Positions 1 through 6,316 are shown, counted from the stretch's first letter. The stretch: DNA of 9,222 nt from Thermoflexales bacterium (GCA_017999195.1 JAGOBP010000117.1:1-9222); one strand, 5' to 3'. Notes: a model not told the origin generated them from the letters alone. Numbers and translations are program-made.

Positions 1-120
1 TGGGGGGAGTCGGACTAAAATCGGGGGTGTAGGGCGGTAGGGCAGGGCGTTTTGAGCGGTTCAGAAGTGATGGTCACCTGTGTGTCCGACGCCCGCCGGG
101 CCTGTACGAAGTCAATTATA
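1..120. other. Left edge, no gene recognised
   Basis: This G-rich stretch contains no open frame that I can connect to a protein family. Short frames running in from the left edge hit stops within a few codons. It may be the 3' untranslated end of a transcript that is terminated by the two hairpins that follow. Confidence 0.4.
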
Positions 121-157
121 GCGAACAGCCTGGAAATACTATTTTCAGGCTGTTCGC
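121..157 (+). terminator. Long near-perfect hairpin, probable terminator or processed 3' end
   Basis: GCGAACAGCCTGGAAAT (121-137) pairs with ATTTTCAGGCTGTTCGC (141-157) around a three-base loop ACT, with a single G-T wobble in a 17-bp stem. The downstream bases GTTTCT are only moderately T-rich, so as an intrinsic terminator it is imperfect on the plus strand. On the minus strand the bases after the stem, TATAATTGAC, are also not a clean T run. It sits 10 bases before a second hairpin, so the pair may act together on a transcript coming from outside the window. Confidence 0.5.
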
Positions 158-167
158 GTTTCTAAGC

Positions 168-202
168 CCGTCAATGCCATTCGCATTGACGGACGTTTTG
201 TT
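168..202 (+). terminator. Intrinsic terminator-like hairpin
   Basis: CCGTCAATGC (168-177) pairs perfectly with GCATTGACGG (183-192) around the loop CATTC, and is followed by ACGTTTTGTTTT. A 10-bp GC-containing stem with a T-rich tail is the usual form of a Rho-independent terminator on the plus strand. The gene it serves must lie to the left of the window, because no complete gene precedes it here. Confidence 0.6.
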
Positions 203-523
203 TTCCCAATCTGGTTCATCAGGATTGTCTATGCCATGTTCAACTCAGCCCAATCGCGGTCGGACAGGACCAGCGCTCAATCGCATGTTGTCGGTTGGAA
301 CCGCTGAGTTCGGATGGCGCCTATTCGCTAGGCGAACTTGATACTCGGCTACGCCCAGAGGCCATCGCAGACGCCAACAATTGGGTTTGGCTACACCCAT
401 AACGTCTATGGGAAACCGTTGGCCAGCCTGATGGCGGCCACCGCCATCGATTTTAGCAGGTCGGTATTCGCTCCCGACGGGTTGAATCTGTTATGCGATT
501 AAGGGGACACAGGCCAACCCGCT
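203..523. other. Non-coding stretch with a small hairpin
   Basis: No recognisable coding sequence: the longest plus-strand frame, ending with a TAA near 501, opens after a TAG near 330 and has no recognisable family or ribosome site. The one clear structure is GATGGCGG/CCGCCATC (430-437 and 441-448) around a three-base loop, followed on the plus strand by GATTTTAGC. It lies about 75 bases beyond the stop of the minus-strand regulator gene, but there is no T run on that strand, so I do not call it that gene's terminator. Confidence 0.4.
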
Positions 524-1153
524 CTAGACTAGCCCGTTCTGAATCGCATAATGCGTCAGTTCCGCATTCGTCTTCAGATTCATCTTCTCCAACAGCCGCG
601 CGCGATAGGTGCTGATCGTCTTGGCGCTCAGCGATAATTCCGTGGAAATCTCTTTGACTTCCCTGCCCGCCGCGATCAGGCACAACACCTGATACTCGCG
701 ATCCGATAAATGTTTGTGCACCGGCTGATCGTCCTCGTGTCGGGCGTGCAGCACCAACTCATCGGCGACTGAGGCGCTGACATATTCTCCGCCATTCAAG
801 ACTTTGCGAATCGCCGTCACCAATTCTTCCGGCGCGCTCTCTTTGTTCAGATAACCCGCCGCCCCCGCGCGAATCGTCCGCACCGCATACTGATCTTCAG
901 GATACATGCTGAGCATCAACACCGGCAGTTGCGGCTGACTATGCTTGAGCTGCTTCAACGCCTCCAGACCGTTGCCGCCCGGCATCGTCAGATCCAACAC
1001 CACGATGTCCCAGCGCTCGGTGGCAACCAGGTCCAGCAATTCATGGGTATTTTGCGCCTCGCCAAACATCGCATTGGCAAAGGCATCGGCCAGAATTTGC
1101 TTGACGCCCTGGCGCACCACGGCGTGATCATCGGCTAACAGAATTCTCAACAT
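524..1153 (-). CDS. NarL/LuxR-family response regulator
   Basis: A two-component response regulator of 209 residues, the normal length for the NarL/FixJ class, expected to bind DNA when phosphorylated. The N-terminal receiver domain (about residues 2-118) has the acidic pair D8-D9, the phosphoacceptor D54 in VVLDLTMPGG, S82 at the switch threonine/serine position and K104 in GYLNKES. A LuxR-type helix-turn-helix fills residues 148-206 (LSDREYQVLCLIAAG, VKEISTELSLSAKTISTYRARLLEKM). I chose ATG at 1153 because GGAG lies seven bases before it; a GTG one codon earlier is also possible. The start overlaps the kinase fragment upstream by 26 bases, the usual translationally coupled kinase-regulator layout. 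Everything required for function appears intact, but the partner kinase is truncated, so it may be activated by another kinase or be an orphan. Target genes are not evident. Confidence 0.93.
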   Translation of the reverse strand: MLRILLADDHAVVRQGVKQILADAFANAMFGEAQNTHELLDLVATERWDIVVLDLTMPGGNGLEALKQLKHSQPQLPVLMLSMYPEDQYAVRTIRAGAAGYLNKESAPEELVTAIRKVLNGGEYVSASVADELVLHARHEDDQPVHKHLSDREYQVLCLIAAGREVKEISTELSLSAKTISTYRARLLEKMNLKTNAELTHYAIQNGLV

Positions 1154-1346
1154 CACCTTGCTCCGATTTGACCCACAGCGGTCGATTTGACTTGACAGGA
1201 ATGGTCACCGTCACGATGGCTCCGTCGCCCGGCACGGCCCGAATGTCGAAGGTGCCGCCCAGGCGCTGCGCGCGCTCGCGCATGCCCAGCAGGCCCAGCG
1301 AGTGCAGGCCCGCCACTTCACCGGCTTGAATTCCCCACCTGTCCTT
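1128..1346 (-). pseudogene. C-terminal fragment of a NarL-type sensor histidine kinase
   Basis: The translation contains SLGLLGMRERAQRLGG followed by a short beta-rich tail ending in VTVTIPV. This is the G2 box and end of the HATPase_c domain of HisKA_3 (NarX/DegS-type) kinases. The frame is open from 1346 and a GTG at 1316 could start a 62-residue product. A complete kinase would need at least 200 more residues with the dimerisation histidine and the N and G1 boxes. Just upstream the frame reads KDRWGIQAGEV, which looks like an eroded D-x-G-x-G-I (G1) box, then meets a TGA at 1347-1349. No recognisable kinase sequence follows. It overlaps the start of the regulator at 1153, so it is the remnant of that regulator's cognate kinase. 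A catalytically active product is not plausible. Confidence 0.8.
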
Positions 1347-1349
1347 TCA

Positions 1350-1536
1350 CTTCAGACGACTCACCCTGACACGCAACACCCCACCGTTGACTTCATTAAA
1401 GCTCCGGGACTGGGCGCGTAACACGCGGAAATCGGCTATTTTAGCCTGTGTAAGAGAAATACCGACAGCCACTTGCGTGCGACGCCTACAAATTCTCAGC
1501 TAGCGGCTCGATGTCCCCCAAGGTTTAGCCAAACGT
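1350..1536. other. Spacer with small palindromes and a short minus-strand open frame
   Basis: On the minus strand a 48-codon stop-to-stop frame (about 1493 down to 1350) continues in the same register as the kinase fragment. It contains VNGGVLRVRVSRLK, which could be an eroded continuation of the ATPase domain or unrelated sequence; it has no ATG. Two small perfect hairpins are visible: CGCGT-AAC-ACGCG (1415-1427) and GGCTA-TTT-TAGCC (1434-1446). I recognise no gene. Confidence 0.3.
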
Positions 1537-1616
1537 GTAGTCCAAACACCGACAGCTAAATCAGCCTCACGCTGATAGCCAGCGGCCGGTGATGCGACTA
1601 TCATCAACGTCTATCA
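1537..1616 (+). repeat. Structured dispersed repeat, copy 1
   Basis: The box GTAGTCCAAACACCGACA (1537-1554) is followed after five bases by a hairpin, ATCAGC (1560-1565), loop CTCAC, GCTGAT (1571-1576). The trailing TGATAG (1573-1578) can alternatively pair with CTATCA at 1598-1603 or 1611-1616. The same box and rigid spacing recur at 3301 and 6464, and the box also occurs inverted at 6450. This copy points toward the broken response regulator that starts 175 bases downstream. Its function is unknown; a leader RNA structure, a regulator binding site or a small mobile repeat would all fit. Confidence 0.7.
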
Positions 1617-1617
1617 T

Positions 1618-1660
1618 AGTGTGCACACTGCTGGTGCACCGCCCAGCGCTGACGGTCAGC
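1618..1660. promoter_or_regulatory. Two perfect palindromes upstream of the response-regulator gene
   Basis: AGTGTGCACACT (1618-1629) is a 12-base perfect palindrome, and GCTGAC-G-GTCAGC (1648-1660) is a second one of 13 bases with a single central base. They lie 52-94 bases before the start at 1712, a typical position for operators bound by dimeric regulators, and could serve autoregulation. This is inferred from position and symmetry only. Confidence 0.35.
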
Positions 1661-1711
1661 TGCACTCAACTCGATCACTCTACTGGGTGCGAGGCTAAGG
1701 AGATAGTCACA

Positions 1712-2108
1712 ATGAGCGATAAACTGCGGGTCGTGGTCGTTGACGATTACCGCTTCTTCCGTGAGAGCGTCGCGAAAGTCCTGCATGTCGATCCCGATAT
1801 CGATGTGGTGAGCCAGGGTGGCACAGCCGCTGAAGCCGTTCAGCTGGCGGCTGAGCTGTTGCCTGATATTGTTACGCTGGATATTTCGATGCTGGGCGGC
1901 GGCCCAGCAGATTACCACTACCTGCCCGGTTACTAAAATTGTGATGCTCACTTCCTCGGATGACAAAAATGACAGCCTGGCTGCTTTGAAGGCTTGTGCC
2001 CGCGCCTACGTTCTAAAGGACGTGCACCCAAGTGATCTCGTGCAAATTCTTCGCCGGGTATGGGCGGGCGAGGCTTACGTGACGCCTGAAGTGTCGATTA
2101 GCCTGTAG
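1712..2108 (+). pseudogene. Frameshifted receiver-domain response regulator, no HTH
   Basis: The first frame starts at ATG 1712, with AAGGAG about nine bases before it, and encodes a receiver N-terminus: acidic pair D11-D12 in VVVVDDYRFFRES and phosphoacceptor D57 in PDIVTLDISM. After LGGG it leaves the family pattern and stops at 1936. The continuation lies one base further in the next frame (AAQQITTTCPVTKIVMLTSS through YVLKDVHPSDLVQILRR), with the conserved threonine and lysine, ending at 2108. A single extra base (or loss of two) near 1895-1903 explains this. The break falls inside the palindrome CTGGGC-GGCG-GCCCAG (1892-1907). Joined, the product is about 131 residues and ends at the VTPE linker where NarL-type proteins continue into a LuxR HTH. 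No HTH is seen in the 88 bases before the next gene. Probably a pseudogene; a sequencing error at the palindrome would leave a receiver-only protein. Confidence 0.82.
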
Positions 2109-2196
2109 TCAGAAATTTCCAGGTCTTCGCTGGTTCGGCGCGGTTCGGAGTCGGATAGACGGAGATCGAGTGGATAACCAGAAAAGAGGCGACGCT

Positions 2197-3240
2197 ATGT
2201 CCAAGAAAAGTAAAAAGGTGCGTGTCAAGTTGATTGCCAATCCCGGTTCGGGCACTATCGCAGGCCGGGGTCAGCTGCTGGAGCAGGTCACGCTCTGCCT
2301 GAAAGAGCATGGGGTCAAGGTCGATGTGGCTGTCGCCAAACCCCACGCCGCCGCCTTACCCATTGCCCGGCGGGCCGTGAAAGCGGGCTACAAGGTCATC
2401 ATCGCCATGGGCGGGGATGATACCGTGGAGGCGATTATCCGCGGCATGGCGGGGAGCAAGGCGCGGCTGGGCATCATCCCGGCGGGTACCGCCAATGATC
2501 TGGCCAAGAGTCTGGGCATCCCCGAAGACCCGCTTGAGGCGTGCGCCTTGATTGCCGACGGTCACTTTCGCAAACTGGATCTGGGCCAGGTCCGGGTCGG
2601 GAACGGAAAGAAAATGCCTTTCTTTGAACTGGTCACCGTGGGAATTGGGGCCGCCGTTTATGAGGACGCCTTACACGCCAGCAAGGGGCGGCTCTCCAGC
2701 CTGATGGGCGCCATCCAGACGGTTCTGGCGCATGAAACAAAACCAAAGATTACGCTGGTGCTGGACGACGACAGTAATGTCACGGTCGACACCATGCTGG
2801 CCGTGGTATCGAATGTCCCGTTGATCGGGCCGAACATGCTGGTCGCGCCCGATGCTGTGCTGGATGACGGACTGTTCGACATTTCCGTGTATCCAGATTT
2901 CAGCAAAACCGAGGCGCTGGCCTATTTCACTCGAGTTGCGAACGAAGGCCACGCCGACGATGGGACCAACCAACGCTACCGGGCGCGCAAGATCAAGATC
3001 AAGGCTTCGCCCAAACTGGAAGTCCTGGCCGACGGCATTCTGTTGGGCAAGGGCACGGTGCGGATCAAAGTGTTGCCGGGCGCGTTGCGAGTGATCGCCC
3101 CGGAGGCGGGTAGCGGCGCAGAAAAGCCACCGCAAACGACCGACGCTGATCTGCCAGCCCCCGTCGCGCCAGCCGTGACGAATAAGGCACTCGATAAAAA
3201 CGGCTCCCAGCCCAGGCCGGAACTCTCCGCAAAAAACTGA
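2197..3240 (+). CDS. Diacylglycerol/lipid kinase family protein (DagK/YegS type)
   Basis: Cytoplasmic lipid kinases of this family use ATP to phosphorylate diacylglycerol or related lipids at the membrane. In this 347-residue product the nucleotide-binding start is KLIANPGSG (11-19), the catalytic loop IIAMGGDDTVEAI is at 68-80, GIIPAGTANDLA at 92-103, and VLDDGLFDISVY at 221-232. The last two match the family well. Two key spots do not: GGDGT is GGDDT (72-76), and the DG-E motif near the C-terminus reads ADGILLGKG (278-286), with isoleucine where the family has a glutamate thought to act as catalytic base. A Pro/Ala-rich tail follows residue 300. ATG 2197 is preceded by an AGAGG about nine bases away; GTG 2170 with GGAGA is a plausible alternative nine codons earlier. 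Substrate and activity are uncertain. It is probably transcribed alone, since it is closed by a strong terminator. Confidence 0.88.
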   Translation: MSKKSKKVRVKLIANPGSGTIAGRGQLLEQVTLCLKEHGVKVDVAVAKPHAAALPIARRAVKAGYKVIIAMGGDDTVEAIIRGMAGSKARLGIIPAGTANDLAKSLGIPEDPLEACALIADGHFRKLDLGQVRVGNGKKMPFFELVTVGIGAAVYEDALHASKGRLSSLMGAIQTVLAHETKPKITLVLDDDSNVTVDTMLAVVSNVPLIGPNMLVAPDAVLDDGLFDISVYPDFSKTEALAYFTRVANEGHADDGTNQRYRARKIKIKASPKLEVLADGILLGKGTVRIKVLPGALRVIAPEAGSGAEKPPQTTDADLPAPVAPAVTNKALDKNGSQPRPELSAKN

Positions 3241-3257
3241 CTGACCTTCTGAAACGA

Positions 3258-3288
3258 TTGGCCCTGCACTGTGCAGGGCCAATTTTTT
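3258..3288 (+). terminator. Intrinsic terminator of the lipid kinase gene
   Basis: TTGGCCCTGCA (3258-3268) pairs perfectly with TGCAGGGCCAA (3272-3282) around the loop CTG and runs into six T's. It begins 18 bases after the kinase stop codon. This is a textbook Rho-independent terminator and separates the kinase from the following genes. Confidence 0.93.
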
Positions 3289-3300
3289 ATGAGCCGCAAT

Positions 3301-3340
3301 GTAGTCCAAACACCGACAACCGAATCAGCCGCGTGCCGAT
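3301..3340 (+). repeat. Structured dispersed repeat, copy 2
   Basis: The box (3301-3318) is identical to copy 1. After the same five-base gap come ATCAGC (3324-3329), a five-base loop CGCGT and GCCGAT (3335-3340), with one A-C mismatch in the six-base stem. The distal CTATCA element is not nearby; one CTATCA occurs at 3436-3441, just before the next start codon. The copy follows the kinase terminator and lies 143 bases before the ORF at 3444, pointing toward it. Confidence 0.65.
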
Positions 3341-3443
3341 AGACCCACGGGCCTAAATCGATTACGATCTTTGAACGCGGTACTGATCGTTTCAGGTCAC
3401 ACACCCATGCAGTCAGGGCAGATTCTGCCACAGGGCTATCACG

Positions 3444-3698
3444 ATGAACAACGACGCTCAACGGGTCGATCACAGTCTCAGTCGCGGCGCGACGCTTGCG
3501 CCACAGGTTATTCCGCCCGAACTGTTTGCGCTGTTCCTGCACTACAAGCGCGACCGCGTGGGCCATGAGTCGCCGGTCGCGGTACAGAACAGCCTGATCC
3601 GGCAGTTCGGCAGCGAACGCGCCCGTGCGCTGATTACGCTGTTTGAGCAAACCGCCATCCCCGCCCGTCCACAAGAGTGGCGGCGGCGCATGCATTGA
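3444..3698 (+). CDS. Small hypothetical protein (84 aa)
   Basis: I do not recognise a family. The product is soluble-looking, with no membrane segment or signal peptide. Residues 24-34 (PPELFALFLHY) look helical, and the C-terminal half is Arg-rich, ending EWRRRMH. It starts at ATG 3444 with only a weak AGGG about nine bases upstream, and a 13-base palindrome GGCAGA-T-TCTGCC (3417-3429) lies 15 bases before the start. It stops 50 bases before the likely start of the YihY gene and could be cotranscribed with it. An antisense frame is also open here, so coding status rests mainly on its position and length. Confidence 0.5.
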   Translation: MNNDAQRVDHSLSRGATLAPQVIPPELFALFLHYKRDRVGHESPVAVQNSLIRQFGSERARALITLFEQTAIPARPQEWRRRMH

Positions 3699-3748
3699 AC
3701 AGCGGCGCAGCCGATCGATCTGCTGAACAACCTGCAAGTGGGGGCGGG

Positions 3749-4690
3749 ATGAACCTCAAAGAATTGGGCAATCTCCTCAAACAGGCCTTTCAAAGTTGGA
3801 ACGAAGATAAGGCCGCGCGGCTGGCAGCGGCCTTATCCTTCTATGCCGTCTTTGCCATCGCGCCGGTGTTGATCATTGCGGTGGCTATCGCGGGCCAGGT
3901 ATTGGGGCCAGCCGAAGTTCAGATGCAGTTGCTGAATCAGCTCACCGCGACCATCGGCCCGCAGGGCGCTGATCTAATCCAGTCGATGTTGGAGAACGCC
4001 CGCAAACCAACCGATAGCCTGGTGGCGTCGATCCTCGCGATTATCACTTTGATTCTGGGCGCGGCCGGTGCGTTTGGTCAACTGCAAGATGCGCTTAACA
4101 CCATCTGGGAAGTTAAAGCGCGAACCGGCAGTGTCATTCGCCGGTTGTTGGCGGAGAAGTTCTTGTCGTTCCTGATGGTCATGGGGCTGGGTCTCGTGTT
4201 GCTCGCGGCGCTCATTGCCAGCACGGCCCTGTCAGCGTTGAATACGCCCATCGGCCGCCCGACCACCGCGCTGACCGACCTCTTGGGAATCATCAATCTG
4301 TTCGGCTCGTTTGGCATAATCGCCCTGGTATTTGCCGTCATCCTCAAAGTGATCCCGGATGTGCATATCCGCTGGCGCGATGTGTGGCCGGGCGCGCTAT
4401 TGACGGCGGTGTTGTTTACGCTGGGCAAATACGCCATTGGCCTGTATCTGTCGCACAGCAGCGTCGGGTCTGCGTATGGCGCGGCCGGCTCGCTGGTCAG
4501 CGTTCTGTTGTGGATCTACTACTCGGCGCAGATTTTTCTATTGGGCGCGGAGTTCACCAAAGTGTATGCTCGGCGCAGTGGTTCACCGGTGCGACCCACG
4601 CCGCAGGCCAAGGCTGTAACCACCGAATCTCGCGCTCAAGAGGGCCTGGCCCCCGCTCAACCACCCGACCACACCGCTTCATTGCGATGA
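3749..4690 (+). CDS. YihY/virulence factor BrkB family membrane protein
   Basis: An inner-membrane protein of 313 residues, close to the usual family length of 280-330. The N-terminus has the family signature WNEDKAARLAAALSFYAVFAIAPVLII (residues 17-43). About six hydrophobic segments follow (roughly 29-52, 93-112, 138-162, 180-202, 213-235, 246-268). The late conserved block GSAYGAAGSLVSVLLWIYYSAQIFLLGAEFTKVYA covers 240-274. A polar, Pro-rich tail of about 40 residues probably lies in the cytoplasm. The molecular role of the family is not settled; it was once misassigned as RNase BN. ATG 3749, after a G-rich GGGGGCGGG, matches the usual N-terminus; the in-frame GTG at 3677 would add 24 atypical residues and overlap the small ORF upstream. 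The stop overlaps the convergent phosphatase gene by 12 bases, with no room for a separate terminator. Confidence 0.92.
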   Translation: MNLKELGNLLKQAFQSWNEDKAARLAAALSFYAVFAIAPVLIIAVAIAGQVLGPAEVQMQLLNQLTATIGPQGADLIQSMLENARKPTDSLVASILAIITLILGAAGAFGQLQDALNTIWEVKARTGSVIRRLLAEKFLSFLMVMGLGLVLLAALIASTALSALNTPIGRPTTALTDLLGIINLFGSFGIIALVFAVILKVIPDVHIRWRDVWPGALLTAVLFTLGKYAIGLYLSHSSVGSAYGAAGSLVSVLLWIYYSAQIFLLGAEFTKVYARRSGSPVRPTPQAKAVTTESRAQEGLAPAQPPDHTASLR

Positions 4691-5440
4691 CACAAATTGC
4701 TTCTGCCTGAGGTGCCTGGCCTTCAGTTTCTGGGCGAACACTTCGACCAAGGTATAGACCAAGCCCGACCAGGCCACGCCCAGCCCATAACCTGCCAGCA
4801 CATCCGTCAGGTAATGATCACCCACGAACAGGCGGCTGAAGCCGATGTATAGAATGATCACCCCCGCCGTCACGATGACCACGGCTTTCCAAAAACGCGA
4901 CGCAATCTTTGGCACGATCAGGTAAGCCAGCAGGCCATAACACATCACGGCGCTGATGCTGTGGCCGCTGGGGAAACCCGGCTCGGTCATCTGTCGCCAG
5001 GCCGATACGTCAAAGACTGGTCGGGCGCGATCGAACAGCGGCGTAAGCACCACCCAGAGCGCGCCCTCGCCCGCCCACGCGATGATCACCATGCTTAACT
5101 CAGGCCAAAATCGCTTCGCCAGAAAATACAGCACCAAGATCAGTCCGATCGCCATGATCACATGTTCGCCCATGTAGAAGCCAAAGATCATGACGCCGCG
5201 CAGGGCCGCTGAGCTATGCAGCGCGATCGAGTGCAGATCATTCGCGATTTGCGTATCGATCGAGAGCAGCGGCCCGTGCGTTTGCAGGTTGATCGCCATC
5301 GCGCCAAATAGCAGGCCGCCCAGCAGCACCATCACCACCCCGATGAGTGGCCGACGCCCCAACAGTCCCGGCGAACGCGCACCAGGTTTGCTTACTTGAC
5401 GTGGAACGACCAGGGTTGGGAGCATGTCCGTTCGACTCAT
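4679..5440 (-). CDS. PAP2-superfamily membrane phosphatase with variant motif 1
   Basis: A 253-residue integral membrane protein of the PAP2 (type 2 phosphatidic acid phosphatase) superfamily, which removes phosphate from lipid phosphates at the outer face of the membrane. Motif 2 is GFPSGHS (155-161, catalytic histidine H160) and motif 3 is SRLFVGDHYLTD (202-213, nucleophile H209 and D213). Motif 1 should read K-x6-R-P, but here it is TPLFDRARP (133-141), with T133 in place of the lysine. Hydrophobic stretches surround these motifs (about 32-52, 85-107, 115-133, 162-177, 185-201, 214-236). The first 30 residues are polar and cytoplasmic. The start lies three bases after the stop of the DUF1206 gene, so the two are almost certainly one operon and translation may be coupled; no strong ribosome site is seen. 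The likely substrate class is undecaprenyl or glycerolipid phosphates, but it cannot be fixed from sequence. Confidence 0.9.
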   Translation of the reverse strand: MSRTDMLPTLVVPRQVSKPGARSPGLLGRRPLIGVVMVLLGGLLFGAMAINLQTHGPLLSIDTQIANDLHSIALHSSAALRGVMIFGFYMGEHVIMAIGLILVLYFLAKRFWPELSMVIIAWAGEGALWVVLTPLFDRARPVFDVSAWRQMTEPGFPSGHSISAVMCYGLLAYLIVPKIASRFWKAVVIVTAGVIILYIGFSRLFVGDHYLTDVLAGYGLGVAWSGLVYTLVEVFAQKLKARHLRQKQFVSSQ

Positions 5441-5443
5441 GGG

Positions 5444-6316
5444 TTAAGCCTTGACCACGCGCCGGATCATGGCCGAATAGATCCCGAAGGCGATCAGCCC
5501 CGCAGCGACGATGCCCAACAGCAGCGTGCCATAGGGTTGCTGCAACAACGCCGTCAGTACGCCATCAAAGCCCTGGGCGCGGCTGGCATTATGCTGGGTC
5601 GCGGCTTGCAGCAAAAACACGCCGATCAGACTGAAGACGATGCCGCGCGCCACCGTGCCAAAACGTCCCGCCCACTCCAGCCATTTTCGCGCGCTCCCGG
5701 CACGTCCAGCGAGTTGAAATTGAGGATTTAACTTAGGGCGAAGCCCCGTATAGATCTGGAGCAGACCCACTCCAATGACGATGGCCGCGGCCAGCGCGAC
5801 GACCCAGGGTCCCCACGGTTGGGTCAGAATCGAGGCCGTGGCCTGCTGGGTTTGAGCGCCCTGCGCACCGCTTGCGGCCGCCGTGGTTTTGGCCGTGATG
5901 AGACCATATGTTGACAGGGCCAGCAAGCCGTAGGAAATGCCGCTTACCATATACCCCACGCGTTGGGCGATGCCTTTGGCGTCCGTGCCCTCTTGCAGCG
6001 GGTCGACTACGGCGCGGATGAACCCCCACAAGGCATAGCCGATCAAGCCGGCCAACATCACATACAGCAAGACCTGGCCCAACGGCGTGCCGCCCAACGC
6101 GGCGATGGCTCCTTGCTGATCGGTAATTTTTCCGCCGCTGCCGATCGCCACTTGCAGGGCCAGCAGTCCGATGACGCCATACACCAGACCGCGCATCATG
6201 TAGCCCAGCCGGATCAGTTTTTCCATCAGCGGGCTGGTTGTCGCTGACTGAATCGCTTGCTTGCCTTCTTGTTTAAGATTGCCTGCTTGTCGCTTGATGC
6301 TTGAATTCGTGCTCAT
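5444..6316 (-). CDS. DUF1206 membrane protein with three tandem repeats
   Basis: A 290-residue multispanning protein of unknown function built of three repeats of the DUF1206 unit (about residues 33-106, 118-195 and 215-288). Each opens with a related helix: LGYMMRGLVYGVIGLLAL, VGYMVSGISYGLLAL and FGTVARGIVFSLIGVFLL, and each contains a second hydrophobic hairpin, giving about six membrane spans. The first 30 residues are polar and the C-terminus is short and basic (RRVVKA). I chose ATG 6316 because GGGGAG lies eight to ten bases before it; an upstream frame extension to 6370 runs into the structured repeat and is unlikely to be translated. It leads the operon that continues into the PAP2 gene. 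The structured repeat (copy 4) sits in its upstream region in the same orientation, a candidate control element. Confidence 0.9.
   Translation of the reverse strand: MSTNSSIKRQAGNLKQEGKQAIQSATTSPLMEKLIRLGYMMRGLVYGVIGLLALQVAIGSGGKITDQQGAIAALGGTPLGQVLLYVMLAGLIGYALWGFIRAVVDPLQEGTDAKGIAQRVGYMVSGISYGLLALSTYGLITAKTTAAASGAQGAQTQQATASILTQPWGPWVVALAAAIVIGVGLLQIYTGLRPKLNPQFQLAGRAGSARKWLEWAGRFGTVARGIVFSLIGVFLLQAATQHNASRAQGFDGVLTALLQQPYGTLLLGIVAAGLIAFGIYSAMIRRVVKA

Noticed and set aside
1549..1577. Reading the repeat as a promoter: CYGACA, 17 bases, then CYGATA in copies 1-3
   Set aside because: The 17-base spacing is striking, but the -10-like hexamer is poor, the spacing is lost in copy 4, and the conserved pairing in the interval is better explained by a hairpin. 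A non-standard sigma factor site is not excluded.
1880..1940. Programmed +1 frameshifting in the receiver gene
   Set aside because: There is no recognised slippery codon plus stop, no known precedent in response regulators, and the HTH is missing as well, so decay or sequence error is simpler.
1604..1966. 120-codon minus-strand frame over the receiver gene
   Set aside because: The opposite strand shows clear receiver-domain motifs; this frame has none.
2671..3737. Long antisense frames over the lipid kinase and small ORF
   Set aside because: They are shadows of well-supported sense genes in high-GC sequence, with Arg-rich composition and no motifs.
3677..3748. Upstream GTG start for the YihY protein
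   Set aside because: It would overlap the small ORF and add 24 residues not typical of the family, whereas ATG 3749 gives the expected N-terminus.
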